A DNA stretch of 64,000 nucleotides from Luteibaculum sp964627445 (GTDB taxonomy: Bacteria; Bacteroidota; Bacteroidia; Flavobacteriales_D; Luteibaculaceae). The stretch is taken from NCBI GenBank assembly GCA_964627445.1, contig CAZVJF010000001.1:124001-188000 (forward strand), given 5' to 3'. Positions 31,527 to 39,799 of this stretch are shown here, one piece after another; within the stretch, counting starts at the first letter, position 1; the number at the start of each line of letters is the position of its first letter. The translations under genes and the position numbers were made by a program. Under the pieces are notes generated by a model. It saw only the letters and a program-made list of their open reading frames with translations, searched no databases and was not told the origin of the DNA.

Positions 31527-32961
31527 AGCACAATATGAAACCGTAATTGGTTTGGAGGTTCACTTGCAACTTTCCACACAAACCAAAGCCTACAGTTACG
31601 AACACTACGAGTATGGGGATATTCCTAACAGCCAAACTACGGTAATTACCTTAGGGCATCCGGGCACCTTACCCCTACCCAACAAGGCTGTTATAGAACA
31701 TGCGGTACGCTTAGGCCTAGCACTCGATTGCAACATTGCTCGCTCCATGTACTATGCCCGCAAAAACTACTTCTATGCCGATTTACCCAAGGGCTATCAA
31801 ATAACGCAAGACCTCACTCCCATTTGCGAAGGTGGCCACATTGATATTGAGTGGGATGGCAACCAAAAACGAGTGAACCTTACCCGTATTCATATGGAGG
31901 AAGACGCGGGTAAAAGTATACACGACCAAGACCCTTACCACACGCTGGTAGATTTAAACCGTGCTGGGGTTCCTCTGTTGGAGATTGTTTCTGAACCTGA
32001 AATGCGATCAGGAGAAGAGGCCTATGCCTACCTCAACGAGGTTCGAAAAATTGTGCGTTACCTGGGCATTTGCGATGGCAATATGGAGGAAGGCAGCTTG
32101 CGTTGCGATGCCAACATATCGGTGCGAAAAAAAGGAGAAACAGCTTTTGGTACGCGTACCGAGGTGAAGAACATGAACTCTATGCGCAACGTACAGCGCG
32201 CCATAGATATTGAAGCCGTACGCCAGATTGAAATTCTTGAGAACGGTGGCAGCATCCACCAGGAAACCCGCTCTTTTGATGCGGTAAACAACACCACGTT
32301 TAGTCTTCGTAGCAAGGAATTTGCGCACGACTACCGTTATTTCCCAGAGCCCGATATTGCTCCGGTTTCATTAGACCAAGCGTTTATAGATCATGTAGCA
32401 GCCGACTTACCAGAACTCCCTAAGGCCCTAATGCAGCGGTATACCAAGGAATATGGTTTATCGGAATACGATGCGGGTATCCTTACGGAGGAAAGAGAGT
32501 TAGCCGAATACTACAACGCCTGTTTGGAGCACTCTAAATCTTACAAAGCCGTTGCCAATTGGATTATCACCTCTGTAAAATCCTACCTCAATCAACGCGC
32601 TTTAAAAATCACCGAGTTTCCTCTTTCTGCAGCCAACTTGGTAAAACTGGTACAACTCATTGAAGCGGGAAAAATTAGCCACTCTACTGCCAGCCAAAAA
32701 ATATTCCCTGGAGTGGTAGATGATAACCTGGATCCCGAAAAATTTGCGGTAGACCATAACTTGCTTCAAGATACCAGCGAAGATGAAATAATAGCCATTG
32801 CCCAAACTGCGTTAGATAAATACCCCGATAAAGTAGCTGCTTATAAAGCGGGTAACAAAAATCTGTTGGGCTTATTTATGGGAGAATTTATGAAAGCCGC
32901 CAAAGGCAAAGCCGATCCTAAAAAAGCCAACCAAATACTTAGAACCCTACTAGAAAAATGA
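31507..32961 (+). CDS. gatB: Asp-tRNA(Asn)/Glu-tRNA(Gln) amidotransferase subunit B
   Basis: Kinase/tRNA-binding subunit of the GatCAB complex that makes Gln-tRNA(Gln) (and Asn-tRNA) by transamidation. 484 aa. Conserved: YETVIGLEVHLQLSTQTK, YFYADLPKGYQITQ, RIHMEEDAGKSIH, DLNRAGVPLLEIVSEPE, CDGNMEEGSLRCDANISVR and the C-terminal YqeY-like tail GEFMKAAKGKADPK. gatA and gatC are not in the window. It overlaps lpxK by 20 nt and the next gene by 4 nt. Confidence 0.96.
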   Translation: MVSEALRAQYETVIGLEVHLQLSTQTKAYSYEHYEYGDIPNSQTTVITLGHPGTLPLPNKAVIEHAVRLGLALDCNIARSMYYARKNYFYADLPKGYQITQDLTPICEGGHIDIEWDGNQKRVNLTRIHMEEDAGKSIHDQDPYHTLVDLNRAGVPLLEIVSEPEMRSGEEAYAYLNEVRKIVRYLGICDGNMEEGSLRCDANISVRKKGETAFGTRTEVKNMNSMRNVQRAIDIEAVRQIEILENGGSIHQETRSFDAVNNTTFSLRSKEFAHDYRYFPEPDIAPVSLDQAFIDHVAADLPELPKALMQRYTKEYGLSEYDAGILTEERELAEYYNACLEHSKSYKAVANWIITSVKSYLNQRALKITEFPLSAANLVKLVQLIEAGKISHSTASQKIFPGVVDDNLDPEKFAVDHNLLQDTSEDEIIAIAQTALDKYPDKVAAYKAGNKNLLGLFMGEFMKAAKGKADPKKANQILRTLLEK

Positions 32962-34094
32962 GACAAGCAATTCTTTTTTCCTTAGGCGCATTTTTACTTC
33001 TAGCCGCCTGCGAACCAGAGAACCAAATAACGTTTAAAGGCACCATAAGCAGCAACACCGAAGATGCCGTAGTTTTAAAGCAGAGTGTCGATAACCGTTT
33101 AATTACGTTGGATTCTGTGGCGGTTGGAACCGATGGAAGCTTTGAAGTGCAAGCCGAAGTAACCCACCCGGATTTCTTAACCCTCTCTGGAACCAATGGA
33201 AGCTATTTGTTTTACGCTGAGCCGGGAGACGACATTGGCGCTGAGTTTGAGAAAAACCTGAGCGAAGTAGAGAACCTATCTGGACCAAAAGCAAGTGTGG
33301 AGTTTTACGAGGTAAACCAATACGCCCAAGAACTGAATGAAAAAAGAAACAACCTGAACCAAAGATACCAGCAAGGCGAAATTGGGCGTCAGGAGGCAGT
33401 TACAGAATTCAACCAGATTAACCAAGACTGGAAAGCATTTGCTACCGACTTTGTTGAAACCAATCCCACCTCTCCTGCGGTATTAAGTGCGCTTAATGTT
33501 TTCCACCCTATTGAAGATATCGATGTTTTTAAAAGCACCTTGGCTGCACTGAAACCCACGATGGGACAAAGCGATTACCTAAAGCGCTTGGAAGAACAGG
33601 TAGGTAAAGCACAGCAGCAAGCCGCACAATACAATGCACAGAAGAAAGCGCAGGAAGCGCAAGACCAAAAATTAGCCGTAGGCAAAGAAGCGCCCGAAAT
33701 CAGCTTACCTACACCAAGCGGTAAAACACTGGCTTTGAGTGACCTACGAGGAAAATATGTACTGGTAGATTTCTGGGCTTCATGGTGTAAACCTTGTCGT
33801 AGAGAAAACCCCAATGTAGTTGCAGCCTACAAAAAATATAAGAACAAAGGCTTTGAGATTTTATCGGTAAGCTTAGATAAAAACAAAACGGCCTGGGTAA
33901 ATGCCATTAAAGCCGATAACATGAACTGGAAACACGTTTCCGATCTTAAATTTTGGAGCTCTGAAGCTGCAAAAACCTACGGAGTGTCATCCATACCTTT
34001 TACCCTTTTACTGGATAAGGAAGGAAAAATTGTAGCAAAAAACCTGCGCGGTGCTGCATTGCACAACAAGCTCGATGAGCTGTTAAACGCCTAA
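32958..34094 (+). CDS. TlpA-like thiol:disulfide lipoprotein with DUF4369
   Basis: 378 aa. Lipoprotein signal (MRQAILFSLGAFLLLAAC), DUF4369 beta domain (about 22-115), helical linker, and a C-terminal thioredoxin domain (about 235-378) with an intact WCKPC active site in VDFWASWCKPCRRENP. It is a periplasm-facing reductase anchored to a membrane, likely helping cytochrome c maturation or disulfide repair; which one is not visible. The start overlaps the gatB stop (ATGA). Compare the active-site-less relative at 12975. Confidence 0.88.
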   Translation: MRQAILFSLGAFLLLAACEPENQITFKGTISSNTEDAVVLKQSVDNRLITLDSVAVGTDGSFEVQAEVTHPDFLTLSGTNGSYLFYAEPGDDIGAEFEKNLSEVENLSGPKASVEFYEVNQYAQELNEKRNNLNQRYQQGEIGRQEAVTEFNQINQDWKAFATDFVETNPTSPAVLSALNVFHPIEDIDVFKSTLAALKPTMGQSDYLKRLEEQVGKAQQQAAQYNAQKKAQEAQDQKLAVGKEAPEISLPTPSGKTLALSDLRGKYVLVDFWASWCKPCRRENPNVVAAYKKYKNKGFEILSVSLDKNKTAWVNAIKADNMNWKHVSDLKFWSSEAAKTYGVSSIPFTLLLDKEGKIVAKNLRGAALHNKLDELLNA

Positions 34095-34096
34095 AC

Positions 34097-34894
34097 ATCG
34101 CAAAGGCTAGCAACATATACTTCGCCTCCGACTTCCATTTGGGGGTACCCAATAAAGAGGCTTCTCGGAACAGAGAAAAGCGGCTGGTGGCCTGGATGAA
34201 TTCCATCCAACCGGATGCCCAGGAAGTTTTTCTACTGGGAGACGTCTTCGATTTTTGGTTCGACTACAAACACGTCATTCCCAAAGGCTTCGTTCGACTA
34301 CAAGCCAAAATAGCGGAGTTTACCGATGCAGGTATTCCAGTACACATGTTTCCAGGTAACCACGATATGTGGTTGTTCGGGTATTTTGAAGAGGAACTGG
34401 GGGTAACATTTCACAAAGATTTTTACCAGTTTACTTCACAGGGCAAGCAGTTTTTGTTGCATCATGGCGATGGCTTAGGCCCCGGAGACCATGGATACAA
34501 ATTCCTTAAGAAAGTGTTTGGCAGTAGCATCCTGCAGAAAGCTTTTGGGTTTATTCATCCCGATTGGGGTATTGGTATGGCCAACTTTTGGAGCCGAACT
34601 AGCAGCAAAAAAACCAGGGAAAAGGATGCTATTTACCACGGCAAAGACAAGGAGTGGCTCGTAGCTTTTTGCGAGGAATCGCTCAAAGAAAAACCCGCTA
34701 CCGATTACTTTATTTGTGGCCACCGGCATTTGCCTTTAGACATTACCCTAAGCAACGGTAAGAGCCGCTACATAAATCTGGGCGACTGGCTTAGCCACTA
34801 CACCTATGCTTGTTTTAACGGAACTGACTTGGAGCTGATGCGCTTTACCGCTGAAGGTTTGCATGAAAAAGCAGACAATCTACCAAGCGGTTAG
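34097..34894 (+). CDS. lpxH: UDP-2,3-diacylglucosamine pyrophosphatase-like metallophosphoesterase (start not AUG)
   Basis: Hydrolyses UDP-diacylglucosamine to lipid X in lipid A synthesis; this is the Bacteroidota LpxH-like form. Metallophosphoesterase motifs: SDFHLG (D-x-H), GDVFDFWFD, GNHDMW, HHGDG and GHRH. The first annotatable start, TTG at 34139, lies after the DFH motif and would delete the metal ligands. Upstream in frame are AAC ATC GCA AAG GCT AGC AAC ATA TAC TTC GCC and so on, preceded by a TGA at 34076. The protein therefore most likely begins at ATC 34097 (IAKASNIYFASDFHLG) or ATA 34115. The 3' end overlaps convergent gap by 50 nt. Confidence 0.88.
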   Translation: MAKASNIYFASDFHLGVPNKEASRNREKRLVAWMNSIQPDAQEVFLLGDVFDFWFDYKHVIPKGFVRLQAKIAEFTDAGIPVHMFPGNHDMWLFGYFEEELGVTFHKDFYQFTSQGKQFLLHHGDGLGPGDHGYKFLKKVFGSSILQKAFGFIHPDWGIGMANFWSRTSSKKTREKDAIYHGKDKEWLVAFCEESLKEKPATDYFICGHRHLPLDITLSNGKSRYINLGDWLSHYTYACFNGTDLELMRFTAEGLHEKADNLPSG

Positions 34895-35852
34895 CATAGC
34901 CCCACTCATTATCGTACCACCCTACTACCTTTACCATGTTGCCGATAACGCTGGTAAGTTGCGCATCGAAAATGCAAGAGTGCGGATTGCCCACAATGTC
35001 TATCGACACCAACGGCTCTTCCTGGTATTCTAAAATACCTTTTAACCCCCCAGTTGCCTCCCGAGCGAATGCCTCGTTAATTTCCTCTACGGTCAATGGT
35101 TTCTTTACCACGCAAGTTATGTCGGTCAAAGATCCATCGGGTACTGGTACACGAATACCGCATCCTCCAAAATTCCCATCGAGCTTTGGAAAAATCTTGG
35201 TAATGGCTTTAGCAGCACCTGTTGTAGTAGGCACTATGGACTGGGCCGCGGCACGCGCTCTGCGCAAGTCTTTGTGCGGAGCGTCATGCAAACGCTGGTC
35301 GCCCGTATAAGAGTGCACTGTTGTAATGTATCCGCCCTGTATTTCGCACAATTGGTCTACCACCGCAATAAGCGGTGCTGCGCTGTTGGTGGTACACGAT
35401 GCATTGGAGAAAATGCTATCGGCTGGAGATAAGGTGCTTTCATTAACCCCCATAACAATGGTTGGTACCGAATCATCACTAGCCGGAGCACTTATGATTA
35501 CATTTTTTGCTCCTGCTTTTTGGTGTAGCGCACTTTTCTCTCGCGTCTTAAACGCGCCTGTGCTTTCTATAACGTAATCAACCTTGAGCGAACCCCAAGG
35601 CAGTTGTACTGGATCGTTTTCATTGTACACGGGTATCGCGATACCATCTAGCTCTAAGTGATTGTTCGCAAACCCCACCTCCATAGCGGCTTTGCCATGC
35701 ACCGAATCCCATTTAAATAAATGCGCCAAGGTTTTGGCATCGGCTAAATCGTTAATAGCAACAACCTGAATTGATTTATTACCAAAGGCATTTCGCAGGA
35801 AGGTTCTTCCAATGCGACCAAAGCCATTTATCGCCACGCGTATTTCCGACAT
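34845..35852 (-). CDS. gap: Glyceraldehyde-3-phosphate dehydrogenase, type I
   Basis: NAD-dependent glycolytic enzyme, 335 aa from ATG 35852 (MSEIRVAINGFGRIGR). Rossmann GFGRIG, Asp in INDLADAKTL (NAD preference), catalytic Cys in SNASCTTN (about 155) and His in TTVHSYTGDQ. The C-terminus has WYDNEWGYANRLVD. Eighteen more codons are open upstream but lie in the lipA end and are not conserved. It is 1 nt after the lipA stop. The 3' end runs 50 nt into the convergent lpxH gene. Confidence 0.96.
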   Translation of the reverse strand: MSEIRVAINGFGRIGRTFLRNAFGNKSIQVVAINDLADAKTLAHLFKWDSVHGKAAMEVGFANNHLELDGIAIPVYNENDPVQLPWGSLKVDYVIESTGAFKTREKSALHQKAGAKNVIISAPASDDSVPTIVMGVNESTLSPADSIFSNASCTTNSAAPLIAVVDQLCEIQGGYITTVHSYTGDQRLHDAPHKDLRRARAAAQSIVPTTTGAAKAITKIFPKLDGNFGGCGIRVPVPDGSLTDITCVVKKPLTVEEINEAFAREATGGLKGILEYQEEPLVSIDIVGNPHSCIFDAQLTSVIGNMVKVVGWYDNEWGYANRLVDCLLFHANLQR

Positions 35853-35853
35853 G

Positions 35854-36732
35854 CTAATCGAAAAGGTGTTTCTCTGCGTGGTAAGAAGAGCGTACCAAGG
35901 GGCCACTTTCTACGTAGCGGAAACCCATTTCAAGTCCCATTTCTTTGTATTTCGCAAAGCGGTCGGGGTGTACAAATTCTGCCACGGGCAAGTGCTTTTT
36001 GGTAGGCTGTAAGTATTGACCCAGCGTCAAGATATCGCACCCCACGGAGCGCAAGTCTTCCATGGTTTCAATAACCTCTTCATCGGTTTCGCCCAGGCCT
36101 AACATCACACCACTTTTGGTTCGCATACCGCCTTTTTTGAGACGCAATAGCACTTCTAAAGATCGGTCGTATTTCGCTTGAATGCGTACTTCTTTGGTCA
36201 TTCTGCGCACCGTTTCCAGGTTGTGGCTTACAATTTCTGGAGCCACATCAATAATGCGCTGCAGGTTTTCCCATTTCCCCATAAAATCCGGAATCAGAGT
36301 TTCCAGCGTAGTGGTTGGCGACTCTTTGCGGATTTCATTTACGGTTTCCGCCCATATGATAGAACCTCCATCGGGTAAATCATCTCGGTCTACCGAGGTA
36401 ATTACGCAATGCTTTACTCCCATTAGTTTTACGGAGTTCGCCACGCGTTTGGGTTCTTGTAAATCGGCTGGAAGGGGTTTTCCTGTCAGTACCGCACAAA
36501 AACCACACGAGCGGGTACAAATGTTTCCCAATATCATGAAGGTAGCTGTACCCGCACCCCAGCATTCGCCCATATTCGGACAGCTACCACTTTCACAAAT
36601 GGTATGTAGCTTGTGTTCGGATACTATGTCTCTTACCTTCCTGTAATCTTCACCAGTAGGCAATTTCACGCGCAACCAAGACGGTTTAGGCGTGCGTTTT
36701 TTTACAGTGCTCTCGCTCACCACTTCACTCAT
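35854..36732 (-). CDS. lipA: Lipoyl synthase
   Basis: Radical SAM enzyme inserting two sulfurs into octanoyl-protein. 292 aa. Auxiliary cluster motif CESGSCPNMGEC (CX4CX5C) and radical SAM motif CTRSCGFC (CX3CX2C), each binding a 4Fe-4S cluster. The C-terminal RSSYHAE carries the conserved Ser that ligates the auxiliary cluster. It sits between an outer-membrane-type protein gene and gap in a tight minus-strand run. Confidence 0.97.
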   Translation of the reverse strand: MSEVVSESTVKKRTPKPSWLRVKLPTGEDYRKVRDIVSEHKLHTICESGSCPNMGECWGAGTATFMILGNICTRSCGFCAVLTGKPLPADLQEPKRVANSVKLMGVKHCVITSVDRDDLPDGGSIIWAETVNEIRKESPTTTLETLIPDFMGKWENLQRIIDVAPEIVSHNLETVRRMTKEVRIQAKYDRSLEVLLRLKKGGMRTKSGVMLGLGETDEEVIETMEDLRSVGCDILTLGQYLQPTKKHLPVAEFVHPDRFAKYKEMGLEMGFRYVESGPLVRSSYHAEKHLFD

Positions 36733-36759
36733 AATCTGCGAAACTACGGTTTTAAGAAA

Positions 36760-37527
36760 TTACTCCTTGTATTTGGTGCCAAACAATAGATTGAGATAGA
36801 TGTTCAGAAGCACACTCTGGTTTACATCTGAGGCCATTATCTCTAACTGGCTAGGAAATATATCGGCTGCCAAACCAACCTCTAGGGCTTTAATGCCATC
36901 CTTGTAAGGCGAATACTCAAAATGTGCCCCTGCCTTTACATGCAAGCCAACAGTAAAAGTAGATTCTTCGATACCCTTTAAGAAAGTAGAGCGACCATAG
37001 ATGTTCGAATAGGTATGCTGCTCTGGATCGTAGCGCTCGGTTTGTATGCGCTCGTAAATAAATGGGTTTGTGTTGTCGTCCCTGGGATACCCGATTTCTA
37101 AATACACTGGCTTCATGAGTGCGATAGCGGGACCTGCAGAAATAAAGTATCCCACCTGCACCCCGTTTTCTCTGAGCTTGTCAAACTTATCCACCTTTAA
37201 CCCTATGGTTGGGCGGATCGCTACCACAGAGTTTATTTTACCAAAGGCGTACGAGCGCGCATCGGGGTAATAGGGGTTGTACTGCTTTACCTCCTTAGAG
37301 TGCTTTAGCGTAGTAACCTCAATTCCTAGCAGTCTGCGTTTAAATCCGTCTAAGTGTTTCCCCCAATAGAAATTACCACCTACACCGTTACTGTAAACAA
37401 TAACGCCACCGCTTCGCTGCGAGCGATAGACCACCGAATTTTCTTCGAAAATACCCAAGTTGTCTTCGTCTTGTTGGGCGAAAAGGGTTGTGGATAACAG
37501 AAGAAAAACAAGTACTATGTAACGCAT
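36760..37527 (-). CDS. Probable outer-membrane beta-barrel protein of unknown function
   Basis: 255 aa. Signal peptide MRYIVLVFLLLSTTLFAQQ, then alternating amphipathic segments (GVIVYSNGVGGNFYWGK, SVVAIRPTIGLKVDKF, ENGVQVGYFISAGPAIAL, TFTVGLHVKAGAHFEYSP) typical of an 8-12-strand barrel, with a final LLNIYLNLLFGTKYKE. No family name is recalled. It precedes lipA by 27 nt on the same strand. Confidence 0.75.
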   Translation of the reverse strand: MRYIVLVFLLLSTTLFAQQDEDNLGIFEENSVVYRSQRSGGVIVYSNGVGGNFYWGKHLDGFKRRLLGIEVTTLKHSKEVKQYNPYYPDARSYAFGKINSVVAIRPTIGLKVDKFDKLRENGVQVGYFISAGPAIALMKPVYLEIGYPRDDNTNPFIYERIQTERYDPEQHTYSNIYGRSTFLKGIEESTFTVGLHVKAGAHFEYSPYKDGIKALEVGLAADIFPSQLEIMASDVNQSVLLNIYLNLLFGTKYKE

Positions 37528-37577
37528 GCGGGGTCTAAATGTACTTAAATTAACGCCCTTAAATCAAGAGAAGTTTT

Positions 37578-37997
37578 ATGCAAATTGTTAAAGTAACGTA
37601 TGATACCGATTACCGGTGCAATGCCATCCACATAGAGAGTAGCTCACAAATAGTTACAGCAGCGCCTAAAGATAACAATGGAGATGGAAGTTCGTTTTCT
37701 CCCACCGATCTCCTTTGTACCTCCTTGGCCACTTGTTGCCTCACAATAATGGCTATTCGGGCCAAGCAGTCTAACCTACCTTTTCAAGATGTCAGCGTTG
37801 AGGTGCATAAAACCATGACCGATAACCCCAGAAAAGTGGGTGCTATTCGGTTGGATTTTTCTATCGGTGATACTTGGAATGAAAAGCAGCGTAAACTCAT
37901 GGAAGAAGCAGCGAAAACCTGTCCGGTTTTTTTATCGCTCCATCCAGACATGAACAAGGAATTAGCGTTTAGCTATTTAGCAGACGCTCTGGATTAA
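37578..37997 (+). CDS. OsmC/Ohr family peroxiredoxin-like protein
   Basis: 139 aa. OsmC fold: N-terminal strands (VKVTYDTDYRCNAIHI), the core helix PTDLLCTSLATCCLTIMAIRAKQ with adjacent Cys residues, and ending CPVFLSLHPD, which carries the second active-site-region Cys. It probably reduces organic hydroperoxides. The 3' end overlaps the convergent ytxJ gene by 29 nt, giving a thiol-stress pair. Confidence 0.87.
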   Translation: MQIVKVTYDTDYRCNAIHIESSSQIVTAAPKDNNGDGSSFSPTDLLCTSLATCCLTIMAIRAKQSNLPFQDVSVEVHKTMTDNPRKVGAIRLDFSIGDTWNEKQRKLMEEAAKTCPVFLSLHPDMNKELAFSYLADALD

Positions 37998-38334
37998 CAT
38001 TTAAATGCGACTGACTCCCTACGACTTTGCCGTTATCGTATAGCAACAGTTGTGGACTTTCATGGCGCACTCCTGTTTCATCGGCAATGGCAAGCGAAAG
38101 CGATCTATCGTTTACCACGTCTACCCAATAGATGGGCAGTTCTGAGTTTTCTGCGTACCCCAGTACCCGCCTTAGTGCAGTACTCGAAATAGAGCAGCGG
38201 TTTGAGTGTTTGAAAATAAAAAAGCGTGAGTTGGAAGTTTGCGCTTCCATCCACGCCTCATTATTATCTAACTGCGGTAAAGATTGTAGCGACAGCCGCT
38301 GACTAGGCTTTGTCGTCTTTCTGAACCACTTCAT
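37969..38334 (-). CDS. ytxJ: Bacilliredoxin-like protein, YtxJ/BrxC family
   Basis: 121 aa from ATG 38334 (MKWFRKTTKPSQRL). Thioredoxin fold with the family active-site motif FKHSNRCSISSTALRR (single Cys about residue 46), then IYWVDVVNDRSLSLAIADETGVRHESPQLLLYDNGKVV with the cis-Pro. The family removes bacillithiol from mixed disulfides, which implies this organism may make bacillithiol; no bsh genes are in the window. A tiny lipoprotein gene starts 100 nt upstream and overlaps the start of this gene by 32 nt in another frame. Confidence 0.85.
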   Translation of the reverse strand: MKWFRKTTKPSQRLSLQSLPQLDNNEAWMEAQTSNSRFFIFKHSNRCSISSTALRRVLGYAENSELPIYWVDVVNDRSLSLAIADETGVRHESPQLLLYDNGKVVGSQSHLNVNPERLLNS

Positions 38335-38434
38335 TGTTATCAGAATAAGCTTCGCAACCTTTGTGCGCACCGCAAGCTGTTGCTAGTAAAGAAACAACAC
38401 TTACAATGATTAATATCCAGCCTGCTTTTTTCAT
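38303..38434 (-). CDS. 43-residue lipoprotein overlapping ytxJ
   Basis: ATG at 38434 to TAG at 38305-38303 encodes 43 residues: a basic start (MKKAGW), a hydrophobic core, a lipobox LATAC (Cys 21), then a 22-residue mature part, CGAHKGCEAYSDNNEV and a charged end. A consensus -7 element lies just upstream. The ending overlaps the first 11 codons of ytxJ in a different frame, indicating translational coupling. The extra Cys at position 27 may matter given the thiol-redox neighbour. No family name; too short for most gene callers. Confidence 0.72.
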   Translation of the reverse strand: MKKAGWILIIVSVVSLLATACGAHKGCEAYSDNNEVVQKDDKA

Positions 38435-38465
38435 AATACTGCGTTTGGTGTTTTAGCAAGTACGA

Positions 38466-38473
38466 CAAAGCTA
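38466..38473 (-). promoter_or_regulatory. -7 promoter element of the small lipoprotein/ytxJ unit
   Basis: Minus-strand TAGCTTTG matches TAnnTTTG exactly, 31 nt before the ATG of the small lipoprotein gene. No clear -33 element is seen. Confidence 0.45.
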
Positions 38474-38526
38474 GTACTTTTATTGCCAGTTAATGGAATC
38501 ATTTGGCATATTTTCACCAAAAAACG

Positions 38527-39795
38527 ATGGTTAATAACAGGCGCGGGATAAGTGGTATTGTTGTGGTAATGTTCTCTTTACTTTACGCTTGTTCGCCCGT
38601 CATATCAGATAGTGCAGGAAAGGGTATCAGTAGTACTAAAGACATCAACTTAGACCCCAAGCTACAGTTTTACCGACCTTCTCGGGGTGCTCTAGCACTG
38701 TACTATTCTATAAAGACCAGCAAGCTTCTTTATGCCCGTAGTGCGGGTGAAGGCACCCCTATGCAAGCGCATTTAAAAGTAACGTGCTACGGTTTTGATG
38801 TAAACACCCAGCAAACCACCTGGGAAGTAAGCAAGGAGTACTTTAAGATAAAGCGTAATACCAACGAGAACTGGATTGGATACCTGGATTTATCAGATCA
38901 AGTAGACTACACAGGACGGGTGGTGGTAAAAATAGAAGATGTTAACCGCACCAACACGTATACGGCCTTTAGCAACCTTTCGGAAAGCAGGTTGGAAAGT
39001 CAATATTTTTTAGCCTTAGATCCTGCCACCGAACAACCCAATTTAGACCAACATTATTTTATAGGCGATAGCCTTAAAATCACATACAGCGCGGTGGTAC
39101 AAGATAAGGTTTGGATAAACTTTTTCGAGATACCGACCGTTCCTCCTCCACCTCCTTTTTACGAGAAAAGTACCCAAGATCCCATGATGGAAGTAAGGCG
39201 GGTTGAAGTAGCTATTGACGGAAGCCCGATACAATTACCCGCTATTGAAAAAGAAACTCTTATTGAGGTAAAAAGCTCCAAGAACAGTATTTATTCTGGC
39301 TTAATACTTCCCTTCTTTTACGAAGGATATCCACGGTTAACCACTGGGAAAAACATGATCGACCCTCTGGTGTATATTTCCACCAAAGAGGAGTACGAAA
39401 AGCTAAAGAATGCAGAAAACCCCAGGAAAGCTGCAGAAAACTTTTGGTTAACCCGGTGCAAAAACAAAGAGCAAGCACGCGATGTTTTGGGAGCATTTTA
39501 CAAACGCGTAGAGGAAAGCAATAAATTCTTCACCTATTATGGTGAAGGCTGGAAAAGTGATCGCGGTATGGTGTACATTATCTTCGGAAAACCCGAATCG
39601 GTAACCAAACGGGGCAACGAAGAGATTTGGATTTACGGCAGAGAGATAAACACTACCCGCTTAAGTTTTACTTTTAGTCAGCAGCGCAATAACTTTAGTT
39701 TTAATCACTTTACTTTGGAGCGCAATTCGGGCTACCGTGCCACTTGGGATTTAGCCATAAACAGTTGGCGCAACGGACGGCCTTTTAGCTACTAA
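38527..39795 (+). CDS. GWxTD domain-containing lipoprotein
   Basis: 422 aa from ATG 38527 (MVNNRRGISG). Lipoprotein signal with lipobox LLYAC (Cys about 22). The middle is beta-rich, possibly Ig-like (GDSLKITYSAVVQDKVWINFFEIP with a run of prolines). The C-terminal GWxTD domain (about 280-422) includes EGWKSDRGMVYIIFGKPES, the motif after which the family is named, here GWKSD, with IWIYG following. This family is common in Bacteroidota; function is unknown. It is 4 nt before rlmB. Confidence 0.85.
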   Translation: MVNNRRGISGIVVVMFSLLYACSPVISDSAGKGISSTKDINLDPKLQFYRPSRGALALYYSIKTSKLLYARSAGEGTPMQAHLKVTCYGFDVNTQQTTWEVSKEYFKIKRNTNENWIGYLDLSDQVDYTGRVVVKIEDVNRTNTYTAFSNLSESRLESQYFLALDPATEQPNLDQHYFIGDSLKITYSAVVQDKVWINFFEIPTVPPPPPFYEKSTQDPMMEVRRVEVAIDGSPIQLPAIEKETLIEVKSSKNSIYSGLILPFFYEGYPRLTTGKNMIDPLVYISTKEEYEKLKNAENPRKAAENFWLTRCKNKEQARDVLGAFYKRVEESNKFFTYYGEGWKSDRGMVYIIFGKPESVTKRGNEEIWIYGREINTTRLSFTFSQQRNNFSFNHFTLERNSGYRATWDLAINSWRNGRPFSY

Positions 39796-39799
39796 CACC

